This document shows, piece by piece, positions 1 through 10,339 of a stretch of DNA of 64,000 bases. The translations under genes and the position numbers were made by a program. The stretch is from contig OX485806.1 of NCBI GenBank assembly GCA_950295325.1, positions 30,690,001 to 30,754,000 of the forward strand, in the 5' to 3' direction. The notes below the pieces were generated by a model that saw nothing but the letters and a program-made list of their open reading frames with translations, ran no database searches and was not told the DNA's origin. Source of the DNA: Polytrichum commune (taxonomy: Eukaryota > Streptophyta > Polytrichopsida > Polytrichales > Polytrichaceae). The stretch's first letter is position 1, and each line of letters opens with the position of its first letter.

Positions 1-1480
1 ATGCGTGTAACTAAGGAGGATGCACAAAGATAGTTCGGTATTGTCATTAGAATGGTCATCCTAATCATGTAGAAATTCACAATAATCATGCTTATTTGTA
101 GGCAAAATACAACCTTATATATAATTTATGAGTTGGACGATGTAGAACTATGAGAATACTTGATCTTAAATTCTAAGCCAAGTTACATATCTCTTTATCC
201 TCATAAGGAAGATGTAATGTTGGTAAGAGCTATAGAATGGACAAGACAAAGAACAACATTTATAATTGTTGTTGTTAGAATGTGATAGTTTAAGGGTATA
301 TTTTTTATGTCCAAGGAAATACTTCAAAGATGATGGATATAGCTACAAGTGTTGGTTTAAAGAACAAGTTTTTTTTGTTGGATATTTTGAGTTGGAAATG
401 GTATAAGTGGTTGGTTGATTGGATGAAGATCGTCTTCAAAAGTTCAAGGGTTCAAATAGTAAGTGCACAAAGTCGTGACATTATTTGGTGAATTTTTTTA
501 CCCAGTTCAAGGTGATTCAAACTCTTTGTAGTGAATCTTGTGAGTGGATAAGCCAAGAGATGGAAGGTATTTGATGCACTATGAATTTATAGGTTATGCT
601 TAAATTACATTTATAATTCATATGTCATTTTTCTTTAAACTTCATTGCAATGCCAGAAATAACTTTTAAAATTAATACTTGTTGAATGAAGATCCAAGGA
701 TGAATAATGTTAATGTGTGGAGATAATAAAAGACATGTGAGTTTCATTATGATTTTCATGCATCCATTAAAGCTATGAGTTTGTAACACATTGTTGGGAT
801 TGTGCAACCAGGATGTTTGTGAAATTTGGGATTTTAATTCAAAACGCAAAGTTGGGCAGGTTCCCAGTTGTGCAATCAACTTCCATGAAATCTATAATCA
901 ATATAGAATAAAAAAGTATATTCTGGATTTTATTCTAAAAGACAAGATTACACAAGGTTTTATACATAGGTAGAAAATATTGTTTTGCCTCCTAAGACTA
1001 TTATGAGTAGCACCTTGTAAAATCCTTAAGAGAGCTTGTATATTATGCAGGTGGAAAAAAAACTATGTTTCCTATAACTCAAACTTTATCTAATGTTAGT
1101 GTAGATTATACAAATTTTAGGATTTTAAATAATAATAATAATTCATTCAATTATAAATAAGTAAATAATTTTTTAATTTTAAAAAACGATTTTTCCTACA
1201 ATTCAATGTTTACATGATGGCAGTGGAGTGGAAGTTTGTAAAAATTTCGCTCTTGACATGCATATGAACCCTTCCAGATGTGTAAATAGTATATTGTCTA
1301 CCACATACATGAATTTCTGTGACTACAATGACATGGTAAAATGTTTGAGTTTACAATGTGTCCCATGAGAGAATTTCTACAGGCCCCTTGTGTTGACTCT
1401 TTGAGTTAAAACTCCACATGGTAACCTGAGTCAACAGAAATTTCGTAGCCTATGTAATACACAAATTTCTTGACCAGAGA
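1..1480. other. AT-rich intergenic DNA, no gene seen
   Basis: No conserved protein, RNA gene or clear terminal repeat was recognised. Short open frames here have no family signature. The stretch ends where similarity to the later duplicated promoter segments (9.4 kb and 25.9 kb) begins. Confidence 0.5.
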
Positions 1481-1580
1481 AAATATTTTCCAAGAGCTGG
1501 ACTCCGGCGCCGTTGATCTCTAAATAACTAACTGGGTGACTGCAGGGTCCACCTGATGAGCCCTCTAATGATTCCTCGCC

Positions 1581-1587
1581 TATATAA
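1581..1587 (+). promoter_or_regulatory. TATA box of duplicated unit 1
   Basis: TATATAA lies inside a segment also present at about 9,415-9,600 and 25,925-26,110. Around it all three share a GGCGCCGT motif, the phrase GGTCCACCTGATGA and a CCCTGCAA motif just downstream of the TATA. Conservation of this core among copies that have otherwise diverged suggests a real promoter. The transcript it would drive is uncertain; the two-exon small gene at 2.95-3.26 kb is a candidate. Confidence 0.45.
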
Positions 1588-2536
1588 CGAACCCTGCAAT
1601 TTGTTCTGTTGCATCCAACACCGAGAACCTGATCAGAGGCGGACTACGATATCATTCTCCAATTGAAGTTCACTGAGACTGTACACATAATTTCTGTTGC
1701 AACAAGAACTTAAGGTGACGTTGAGAAAGATCTACACTCTGTGCCGGGCTGCAGGTGTATATTAAACTTGCATCACAGTTCATGAATTTGGTTCTTGACG
1801 TTGATTGACATGATTCCATTAATCGATCCCAGTGTGTATTGCTTTGACTCGATCTAGCGTCATAATTGGTCATGACGATAAAAATCTGTTGGGATTCCTG
1901 CAGGTACCTGATAAGGAACTGCCCTGCTTGAGATCAAGGCCAACCAACCGCAAAGCTCCAAAACTTGTGCTGCGGCGCCGATTTTTTACGAGTCTTACGA
2001 AGCACGACGTTGAAACTGCAGCAACCTGAGATGGAAAATTGGGTATACTTGAAAACTTCTTTTAATTTTTAGAGATAGATCAAGCTGTCCATATTGTACG
2101 GCGGAACATACCCTGGATCACATTTCGGACAATGAATAAGCGTGACGTCAATACTGTTATGATCTCCAAATTATTCTGCACGCAAATGGTTGGTTCTATA
2201 TATGATCATTAGATATTCGACTATATATAGAGTCATACTTATGTTAATTTGTTCGCAGAACGACCCACAAGAGGGAATGGAACACGACATACCTGATCAT
2301 GAATACCAAAGTACCAACGTGAGCATCTCGGATCCATTGACAAGTTATAACTTGTATTCTGCACTTTTCATCTGTATCGAAACTTCCACCTACACCTAAT
2401 GAACATTGCATGAATAATGAATACCTGAGATAGAGGTGATTGACTAGTAGTACTGCAACGAAAACGTAGTATTGATGACCTTCCATGGGCCTTTCCCGAT
2501 ACAAAATTGGGAGCTAAAATGTTCTAGCAGTCTCGT

Positions 2537-2731
2537 ATTTCTAGAGGAGAATGCAGTGGCACAAACCACTTAATCACAGACGTCTACCAAATCACTGACA
2601 TCATGCACCAGCTATGGAGAGGATTCTTGCAAGGGAAATCATTTTCTTCTCTCATACCATTGTCGCAATCGTATGACAACTCATGGTTGGGTGGTTTGTG
2701 CGGCCACTACGTCATTCTCCTCTAGAATTTC
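2537..2731. mobile_element. MITE-like inverted-repeat element inside unit 1
   Basis: The two ends are inverted copies of each other: TTCTAGAGGAGAATG followed by a GTGG...CACAAACCAC block at the left, and the reverse complement at the right. A second full copy lies at about 22,270-22,465. Left-half relics lie near 15,835-15,890 and 26,735-26,790. It carries no coding capacity. Its presence in all units means it inserted before the units were duplicated. Confidence 0.55.
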
Positions 2732-2947
2732 AGGGTTATAAAAAATGTGCATCAACAATTTTTATGTATGTGTTCACCACCCCTTTCAATTGTACTGTAG
2801 AGATGATGCCACTAATTACAGGGCCCCTGTTAATTATATGTTTGCATCCAGGAAACCATCTCTATCTATGCTCCTGCCGTCTACAGAAACACAAGCACGA
2901 TGGAGGAACTCAAGGAGAAATTGGACGAAAAATATAGTAAGCCCACA

Positions 2948-3257
2948 ATGTCTCCCAAATTTGCATTCCTCATAAACTTCACTGCTCACGACTGTTTTTT
3001 CCATTGTGAGTCCACGGATGAGCGACAAATGCTCAAAACCATGTAATAAAAATTCCTGAATGAGATGCATGGTTATGGCCCTGTGCATCATGATGCATGC
3101 AGGGACTACGCAGTATACTTTCACGGTGGTGAATGACGATGCTGAAGATGTGATCTTAGTCCAATACTACCGAGATGAGGGAGATGATGAGATTGAACCG
3201 GACGATGTGCTGAAAATAGTGAAGGAACACTTTGATGACGATGCCCGTCTTTATTAG
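2948..3257 (+). CDS. small two-exon orphan gene, copy 1 (acidic C terminus)
   Basis: I do not recognise this family. Exon a is 2,948-3,005 and exon b 3,103-3,257, joined across a 97-nt intron with GTGAGT and ATGCAG ends. The phase closes exactly: one base is left from exon a and two open exon b. The product is about 70 aa. It starts MSPKFAFLINF and ends with a strongly acidic stretch containing VILVQYY and IVKEHFDDDARLY. An upstream in-frame ATG at 2,900 would give about 86 aa. Copy 2 at 25.2 kb keeps the same start, intron position, phase and stop region, and differs by whole-codon indels in the acidic part, which suggests protein-level selection. No signal peptide or membrane segment is obvious. 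Further 5' exons toward the TATA at 1,581 are possible. Function is unknown. Confidence 0.4.
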
Positions 3258-3339
3258 ACGAGAAGCATTGCGCCTGTCTCACAATGATCCATAGCGAACA
3301 TAGCTCCAGCACTCCTTACATTCTGAAGATTGAATTATT

Positions 3340-5330
3340 CGTTACATTCTTATGGCATACCTTCATAAATCGGAGCAATCTACATTGCAATTGCAATCTC
3401 CTGCATCGATCAGTGTCTGGCCGCCAGACACAACCTTCGCATTGAGACCATTACAATAACATGAATTTCCACATGCACCCCAGGTGACATGAGGCTTTAC
3501 AATAAACTTGCGCTGATACCAGCCTCTGACGTGCAACTTTGTACTCAATGTGGAAGATTCCCTTCTAGTTCAATTAATTTTGTTCTTAATTCTTGGATTT
3601 ATCATTGACCTCTGAGTCACAAGGATACTCTGTCCATGAGCTTCAGTCAAACCTACTTTCAACTATTAAACATCAAATAGCGATTTCTGTTATGCGACTC
3701 ATGAATATTTTATGTAATGTGTGCTGGGCGATTGTGTTCTCAAAACGACAAGTGCAGTTTGTGTTCCCCTCAGGAGGTCAGTGGCAAGTTGACAGCTTTC
3801 CCCTTTAAAAGAGTAACTTGTGTCTAAATCACATCTGATGTTTCTAATGAATTGATACTCTGCTATGTCACATAGAGGAGCAACATTTCATATGGTTGGA
3901 ATAAGATATATTCTCTTTAAGCTTGTTCTCCATCAAATCATCCTTAGTTTTCAAAATTAAAAATCTTGAAATTTTTCACAAATCTTCCTAAAAGTGGAAT
4001 TCAACACCTAGTTGGTTTGTGTCTGAATGGTGACCCTTGTTTCAAAGTGCAAACCATTTCTAGTTTATACAAAAATCATATTAATGGATTGCTCCTAATG
4101 CCCCCTTTCCAAGCATGTTTCTCCTCTTTGTGACACCAATCCATTAGAAGTGTTAGAACTGATTCAAAAACAGCTGTTGTAGAGTTGCCACCCTGGGTCA
4201 GCAACACACCCAACCTAGACCCAAAATCCTGACCCTCGCTCGTGCCACACCAATTCTTGAGTACTGAGTACATCGACTGAAGAATTAACTGTGCTAGTTC
4301 TATTCTAGCAATGCATCCGCATCTAGGTGCTGTTGCTCATATTCCAGCCGAATTTTCAACCCATGTTTCCATCCAGGTCAGCTTGGCGGAGAAGATCGAA
4401 GATCTAGAATTGATATTGAGGCCTTTTTTTATTTGAGCTGGGAGCAATCCTAATTGCGCTGTATCCAATTCATCCTCCGACAATCCGGATTATATAGCGA
4501 TTTCTCCTTCCTGTTGGACTTGCAAGATTGAAGAAGAACATAGCAATTTACAGTCTCACAGTCCATTCGCCGCAATCCAACTAGTGGCGAAGCCTAGTTT
4601 CTTCCATGCCCGAGGATGGACATTGTCGCCCCCACAAGAGTGGAATTGCTCATGTCTCCTCCCAAAATTCTCCTTTTTGGGTTATCGCACATGTACGTGT
4701 ATACACTGCACTGGCGACATTATATTAAGTCATGCGTCATTTCAACCCCGCCATTGATTTGCGTTTAAAATTCGAGGAGGGGAATGTGAATGCATTGTGC
4801 TGTGATGAGTACGAGGTGTATCAGCTGCGCAGTCAACTACGGCGCTCGCTCTTGTCGGAGATTGAATGCGGGTATTAACACTCTTACCGATGGTTGCCGA
4901 CACCAATGCTGCTCAAGTTTACATATTCCACCTTAAATGGGACGTCGCCACATATATAGTCGAAATCTTACAGTTAGCGAATCTGCCCATTTCTTACGTT
5001 TGAATCTGCTGGACTGACCATATATCATCGTCCTAGGGAATCACTCCTTGTCATTGACAGTGGGAGTTCTTGTAACGGTTAAGGAGACTTTCTGAATGCA
5101 ATAATAAGGAATGCGTCAAAAGCGAGGTCTCGTCGCTACAGGAAATTGCAATGCCATATTCTCCATGTGGAATTTGATTTGGAGGGGATAGGAAATTAAA
5201 GCTGGTCGTAAATTTGGGAATTTTAGACGACTAGCTAATAACTTGCTGTCGGCTATGCCGACAAAAACATAAACAATTACAGGCATCTATATATGTACAG
5301 TCAACCAAACAGTTACCAGAATTGATTCCA
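3340..5330. other. Intergenic DNA with an inverted relic of the duplicated unit
   Basis: No gene was recognised. About 3,980-4,080 matches, in reverse complement and with a deletion, the stretches at 16,125-16,235 and 27,015-27,125. The shared signposts are the phrases 'attcaacaccta' and 'gacccttgttt'. The rest is unique-looking AT-rich sequence. Confidence 0.45.
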
Positions 5331-5354
5331 TACAAACAATTTTTTTGTGTTGCC

Positions 5355-5835
5355 ACATGTCAAGGCCACACGTTTGAAAACGCTGATTTTGAAATGGGAG
5401 TTCAGTGGGCCAAGGTGAAAGAATTTTCGATTTGAAAACATATGTTTTTAACTCCAATCGGAAGGGAGGCCACACATGCACGTTCAAAAACGTTGGTTTT
5501 GAAATAGAGTTCGATACGCCAAGGTTAAAGAATTTTGGCCTTGATTGTCACGTGCCTAACTTCGAGGAGCTTGGTTTCAAGGTTGGTCCCTTTTTGGAGG
5601 AAAAACCATATGTTTCCAACTCCGATCAAAAACAGAGGTTTTAAGTCTTGCAAAACCGCCATCTTGGATCGAAGTTGAAAATGAACGTTTATAACCAATA
5701 AAAGAGGGACCAACCTTGAAATTAAGCTCCTTAATGTTAGGAACATGTGAAGGTCAAAATTCTTTTACCATGGCTTACCAAACTCCATTTCAACACCAAC
5801 ATTTTCAAAGGTGTTGCCTCCACATGAAATAGTGT
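5355..5835. mobile_element. Foldback element with about 180-bp imperfect inverted arms
   Basis: The plus-strand arm contains two similar sub-blocks, each with 'ttttgaaat', 'gccaagg' and 'aaagaatttt' in order. The segment from about 5,645 to 5,830 is their reverse complement, passing through 'aaagagggaccaaccttgaa' toward 'ggtgttgcctcca'. The whole region could form a long hairpin. A further minus-oriented arm lies at 6,500-6,680. Open frames here come from the arms and are not gene-like. Confidence 0.55.
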
Positions 5836-6499
5836 TTTCAAAGCCTTCCAAAACCACTGTCTAGTGAATGGGGAGAACAGGCTACTACACTACATATACC
5901 AATTAGTGAGGGTGGTACAAATTCAAGTCACAAGCACAATCTAGCCAAATCCCAAAGTCATCAAGGGCTAAAGTTGCTACTAAGTGACAATAAATTCATG
6001 TCTATAGTAAATTCTATGCTCATTTACCATAGATTTCAAGAAAATTAGTGCGTGCTTATGACTAGTGCATGCCATATGCTTGTCAATGAATAATGCCAAG
6101 TGCAAATACTTTTAGTGATAAGTGCCAAGTGCTCTACTTAAGTAAATAGTGCAAGTGCCAGTACTTTCATGCCAAGTGCCGGTACTTTAAGTTAATAATG
6201 TCAAGTGCCAAGATGAACAATGTTGCTTAGATCTTTTGGTGGCAATAAGTCATAGCGTAAATGAATTTACTATCACCTTCATTAATTTTCCACCCTCACT
6301 AATTGGTATATTTAGTGTAGTTACAGATGCCTACTTGGTTTTCTCAAAATACTGGTTCAGAATCAAAACTCTAGAAAATGAACCAAACCATATGTTGGAA
6401 TTTTTTTCTTATTTAAAGTTAAAATACAATGAATAACTGAAGCATTTCACTAATTGATAATAAAGAAGTAAGGATAGTGGCCCAAATTTCCCCCATTCA

Positions 6500-6680
6500 C
6501 TGCTGCCATCTTGGATATGAGTTGAACACAAACAATTCTACGCAATAAAAGAGGGACCACCCTTGAAATCAAGCTCGTGGAGGTTAAGTCCATATTAAGG
6601 TCAAATTCTTTACCTTGGCCCACTACACTCCATTTTGAAACCGGCGTTTTCAAACGTGTGTGGCTTCCCCTACAGGAGAG
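6500..6680 (-). repeat. Single arm of the 5.4-kb foldback family
   Basis: This matches the right arm of the element at 5,355-5,835. It has the same order of blocks: 'gccatcttgga', 'aaaagagggacca', 'aaattcttta', 'actccatttt' and 'ttttcaaa'. No opposite arm is visible nearby, so it is a solo or truncated copy. Confidence 0.5.
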
Positions 6681-6834
6681 ACCGCCAAGGGAAATCCTTG
6701 TGCACACTGTTGAGACATTCTCAAGTACTATTATAAAATTACATTCCTCCTGAATACTTGGCCCACTGTAATATATTAAATTGTATTGGTTCCTGGAATA
6801 GCGAGGGAGGGGGGGCATTTCCAAAAGCTGAGTA

Positions 6835-8860
6835 CAGTCTAACCTTGATAATGTCACCCTTGTTAATGGGACACCTTGATACTGTCACCTAAAAGTTTGA
6901 AACCGATTTTCTTAGTGTAAAACTCCCTCGTTATTATCCCTATCACCCTTGTTAATGTCACTATTTTTTTCCAAAATCCGTAGTGTAAATGTGATAATAT
7001 CAAATATGGATGGATTGTATGTGATGGTTGGATGGACATATTGTAGTAGCCAAAAGGGTCATGAGCCACCCCTGTGATAAATGCAATGTTATTCAAAGGG
7101 TCATGAGCCGCCTCTGTGCACCAACCCTGAACGGTGTTGTCTATACACGGCACTCAAAGGTGTTGTCTTTGACGGCGCTGCCAAGACTTCTTGGCCTCTA
7201 TGCACCCCACCTTCCGTCACATGTGTTCACCTATGTGTCTTTGAGGGTTTCAGCTTGTGTGAAGTAATTTAGGATGTTAAGTTCTACGGTTTAGCTGAGC
7301 TGGTACAGAGTAGTGTCGACTCAAGCTAAATTAGTTCAATTGGTTTGCAATGTAGAAATCTCAAGATATGTGGCACGGTCTTCACTGTTTCTATAGTCAA
7401 TAGTCGCATAGGAGAATCTAGTAAGATCCTGAAGACATCTTCAATTTTGATGAGACAGGTTTGTATTATAAAGCCTCTCCTTGCAAGACTTTGAATATTG
7501 GGAAGGCAAAAGGAAATAAAAAGAAGAAGGACCGTGTGACATTGGGGCTTTGCACTAATATCTCAGGGAAGGAGCGATTGAAGCTTGTTTTCATTCACAA
7601 ATCAACACGTCCCAGATGCTTTCCTCGGAAGTTTGATCTAAATAGTATAGTACATTATTATTCTAACAATTCAGCCTGGATGAATGGTGATGCTTTTACA
7701 CATTGGGTGAAGAGTGAGAACCGAAGAATGGCATTGCAAGATAGAAAAATTTGCATTATTATGGATAATGCAGGAAGCCATGATATTCATGGTGAGGTCA
7801 AAAAAGTTATAGATGGATTTAATGCTTTTGTACTCTCCCATATCACTATATTGTTTCTTCCACCAAATGTGACTTCAGTTGTTCAGCCTTTGGATCAAGG
7901 AGTGATTGCAGCATTCAAAATGTGCTATAAACGCAAGCTTGTTGCCTGGACTTTGCAACAAATTGATAACTCAAATGAAGATTTGGGGAAACTGAATGTT
8001 GATCTATTTCAAGCAATGCTATGGTGTGTGGCGGCATGGCATGAATTAGATGATCAAACCATTAGAAATTGTTGGAGAAAGTCTGCCATATTGCCTGCAG
8101 CGTGGAATGCAGATATCAACAATTCTGATGAACGTATGAAGTCCAAAATGGAGGAAGCAGCTTTGGAATTGGGCAATCTCATCGCCGCATTGAATTTGGG
8201 TTTGGATGTTGAAGGCAAGCCTATAGAAAAGCTTAGTCCTTTAGAGTACATAAACATGGAAGGTGAAGATGATTTTGAGGTGGAATATTCTACTGAGGAG
8301 CTTGTGCAATTAGTGCAAGATGGCGAACATGTACTTGATTCCATGGAAGAAGACCCATTGATTGTTAATAGCAATGATGATGAGTCTAAAGTAGTGAAGC
8401 TAAGCGATGCACAAAAATATGCTAAAGATGTTTTGAATTTTATGGCTAGCCAAGGTTCTCAGATTTTCAACACTCATGAGTTGTTAGGAATGGAAAACAT
8501 CCATGACAAACTCATTAGAATTGGTGTTGGACATTTAACATCACTAAAACAATGTGACATTAGAAGCTTCTTTGTCTCTAGTGAGAGGTCTTTACCTGAT
8601 CTCAATGACACATTGTGATGTGCTCATGTTGTTATTCACAATTTTGAATTATATTTTACATTCAAAAACATTGAAGTCTTGTGTTTGTTTTTTTTTTTTT
8701 TTTGACATTGTAATTTCATTTTGATTTTCTACCTTTTTTTTTTTGATAATATCACATTATGCACAAATCTTCAAAATGTGACATTATCAAATATGTCACA
8801 CCTTGTTTATATCACACTTTATGGTGAAACGGATGGTGTGATATTATCAAGGTTAGACTG
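6835..8860 (+). mobile_element. pogo/Tigger-type (Tc1/mariner superfamily) DNA transposon
   Basis: The ends are inverted repeats of about 23 bp beginning CAGTCTAACCTTGATAAT and differing by one base before they diverge. TA dinucleotides lie immediately outside at 6,833-6,834 and 8,861-8,862, the target duplication typical of this superfamily. Length is 2,026 bp. Subterminal repeats resembling the end (tgtgacattatcaa and variants) recur just inside both termini and may be transposase binding sites. The interior holds a DDE transposase frame on the plus strand. Near-identical ends and clean TA flanks suggest a fairly recent insertion. Confidence 0.88.
7426..8618 (+). pseudogene. Tigger/pogo-like DDE transposase, N terminus not found
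   Basis: This would cut and paste the surrounding element in the nucleus. The open frame covers the DDE endonuclease domain. The first acid is in FDETGL at 7,449, the second in IIMDNAGSHD at 7,764, and the third in VVQPLDQGVI at 7,893. A C-terminal acidic tail runs to the stop at 8,618. The first ATG lies after the first catalytic Asp, and a TAA lies in frame at 7,422. The usual N-terminal HTH/CENP-B DNA-binding domains are not recognisable between the left end and 7,422. An intron acceptor ending at 7,425 would fit the phase, so a spliced 5' exon is possible, but I cannot identify it. The entry is best read as 5'-defective. The catalytic half is surprisingly intact. Confidence 0.8.
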
Positions 8861-9023
8861 TACTGGACCGTCAGGTTGACATTGTGCAGGGGCACTTGTA
8901 GCATGCAATTTGGAACTTAAATGGCTGTCGAGGAAGTAATAAACTACATGCGCCAGTACTGATTGTCTACAAGTTCCCAATTACCTACTGCAGATTGAAC
9001 TTTGAAGGAAAGAACACAAATGG

Positions 9024-9178
9024 CATAACATTATTCAGATCTGTAACAGTGTTCTGCGGGACTGACAGTATTCCAGGGAATATTTTCCACATTCAGACTG
9101 AATGTAAAAATACAGGGAATATTCCGTGATATACTGCCAGTCCTACAGAATACTGTTATGGATCTGAATAATGTTATG
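9024..9178. mobile_element. Foldback MITE family F, copy 1
   Basis: This 155-bp near-palindrome has ends CATAACATTATTCAGATC and the reverse complement. TGG lies on both sides (9,021-9,023 and 9,179-9,181). The paralogous unit at about 25,690 reads straight through with a single TGG, so the insertion borders are read directly. Related copies lie at 38,434-38,599 and 60,301-60,427, with a half copy near 61,870. Confidence 0.75.
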
Positions 9179-9511
9179 TGGTGAGCATATATATCATATA
9201 TGATTATTGCATGTGTATTGTTCAAAAGAAACATTCGCTGTAGAAGTAGGCATTTCTTCAGTAGGTATTTTTCAAGCGTAGCGCTAGTCGACCATGCTTA
9301 CAAGTAATTTCCTGCAACAGCTAGCTATAGACTATGTTGCTGTTAACATCTGACCAGTGCTCATGTAAGGATGAACAGAAATTTAGTAATCCAAGTGAAA
9401 CTCAAACTTATTGACTAGAGAAAATGTTTTCCAACAGCTGAAAACCGGCGCCGTAAATTACCCCCGCCAACTAGCTGGTCCACCTGATGAATTCTGCAAT
9501 GAATTCTGGGC

Positions 9512-9518
9512 TATATAT
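9512..9518 (+). promoter_or_regulatory. TATA box of duplicated unit 2
   Basis: TATATAT sits where units 1 and 3 have TATATAA, within the shared promoter core (GGCGCCGT upstream, CCCTGCAA downstream). The Copia element inserted about 120 bp downstream, so any transcript from here would run into the retrotransposon. Confidence 0.4.
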
Positions 9519-9637
9519 CACGCCCTGCAACTCTTTCTGTTCCATTTGACATTAAGAACTACGACACCAATTCTCCATTACTGAGTTTTCTCAGAGTCTG
9601 CAAATTTAACTCCACAGTTTGTGTTGCCACCAGTGAC

Positions 9638-9937
9638 TATTGTTGTTAGTTCGTTTCACATTGATACAGGTTTAGTTACTTGATTAGTTACACAAGGTTT
9701 AAGATTAGTGATAGAAGCTTCTCAGTTGTAGAATAAAAGGACAACCTCACTCTCGAGCCGTGTGTGTGTAAGTGTTGTTCGTAGAGAAGATGCATGTCTG
9801 TATTGTAGAAAACTAGTGATCCACCTGTCTGTAAACTGTCTTACTTCATGAATAAAGAATTCTTTTAGGCATGCGTGTCTGCTGTGTGACGAGTGAATAT
9901 AGTGTTAATGTGTGAAGAATTCCTGTTGCCAACAACA
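9638..9937 (+). repeat. 5' LTR of the Copia element
   Basis: This is 300 bp, with inverted ends TGTTGTT (three bases in) and AACAACA. It differs from the 3' LTR at only five sites, all transitions, three of them at CpG positions in one copy. AATAAA-like motifs occur internally. Confidence 0.93.
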
Positions 9938-9951
9938 GGTTATGGGCCCAC
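9938..9951 (+). promoter_or_regulatory. Copia primer-binding site, half-tRNA type
   Basis: GGTTATGGGCCCAC begins at the first base after the 5' LTR. It is complementary to the anticodon arm of the eukaryotic initiator methionine tRNA (GTGGGCCCATAACC), not to its 3' CCA end. Drosophila copia is known to prime from a 5' half of initiator tRNA in this way. The tRNA match is from memory of the conserved tRNA sequence. Confidence 0.75.
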
Positions 9952-10339
9952 TATCTTGTGTTTCCGAGCTGTTAATGTGTGTCGAATATTGCTAAGCTGT
10001 TCTTGTTTCTTGCTGATGAGTGATTTTTCTTCCTCAACCTCAATTGCTTGCTCTTTCCTCTTCTTCTCACAACTGCCTGTCTCTTGTGTCTGTCTTTCGT
10101 CATCAACTCTGATAAAACATATAGTCCAAGCATCTTGATTTGTCTTCACTGGAATCCACGAATCTTGATCTTCCTCACTCTTTTCTCCTAAACAATACAT
10201 TGGGTTTTTCCAATGATTGACCTCTTCTGCAGACGTTGCTCAAGTGGTACATCTTAAGTACATCTTCTCCCACTTTCTTCTTATCTTCCTAAGAACATCT
10301 GCTGCCCTCTTTCTTTTATCGAAAGGAAGTCTTATCACT

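Noticed and set aside
6050-6220. Short repeated 'caagtgcca' motifs that could suggest a spaced array
   Set aside because: Spacing and repeat sequence are irregular and the copies are only 8-10 bases. It looks like a degenerate local tandem repeat.
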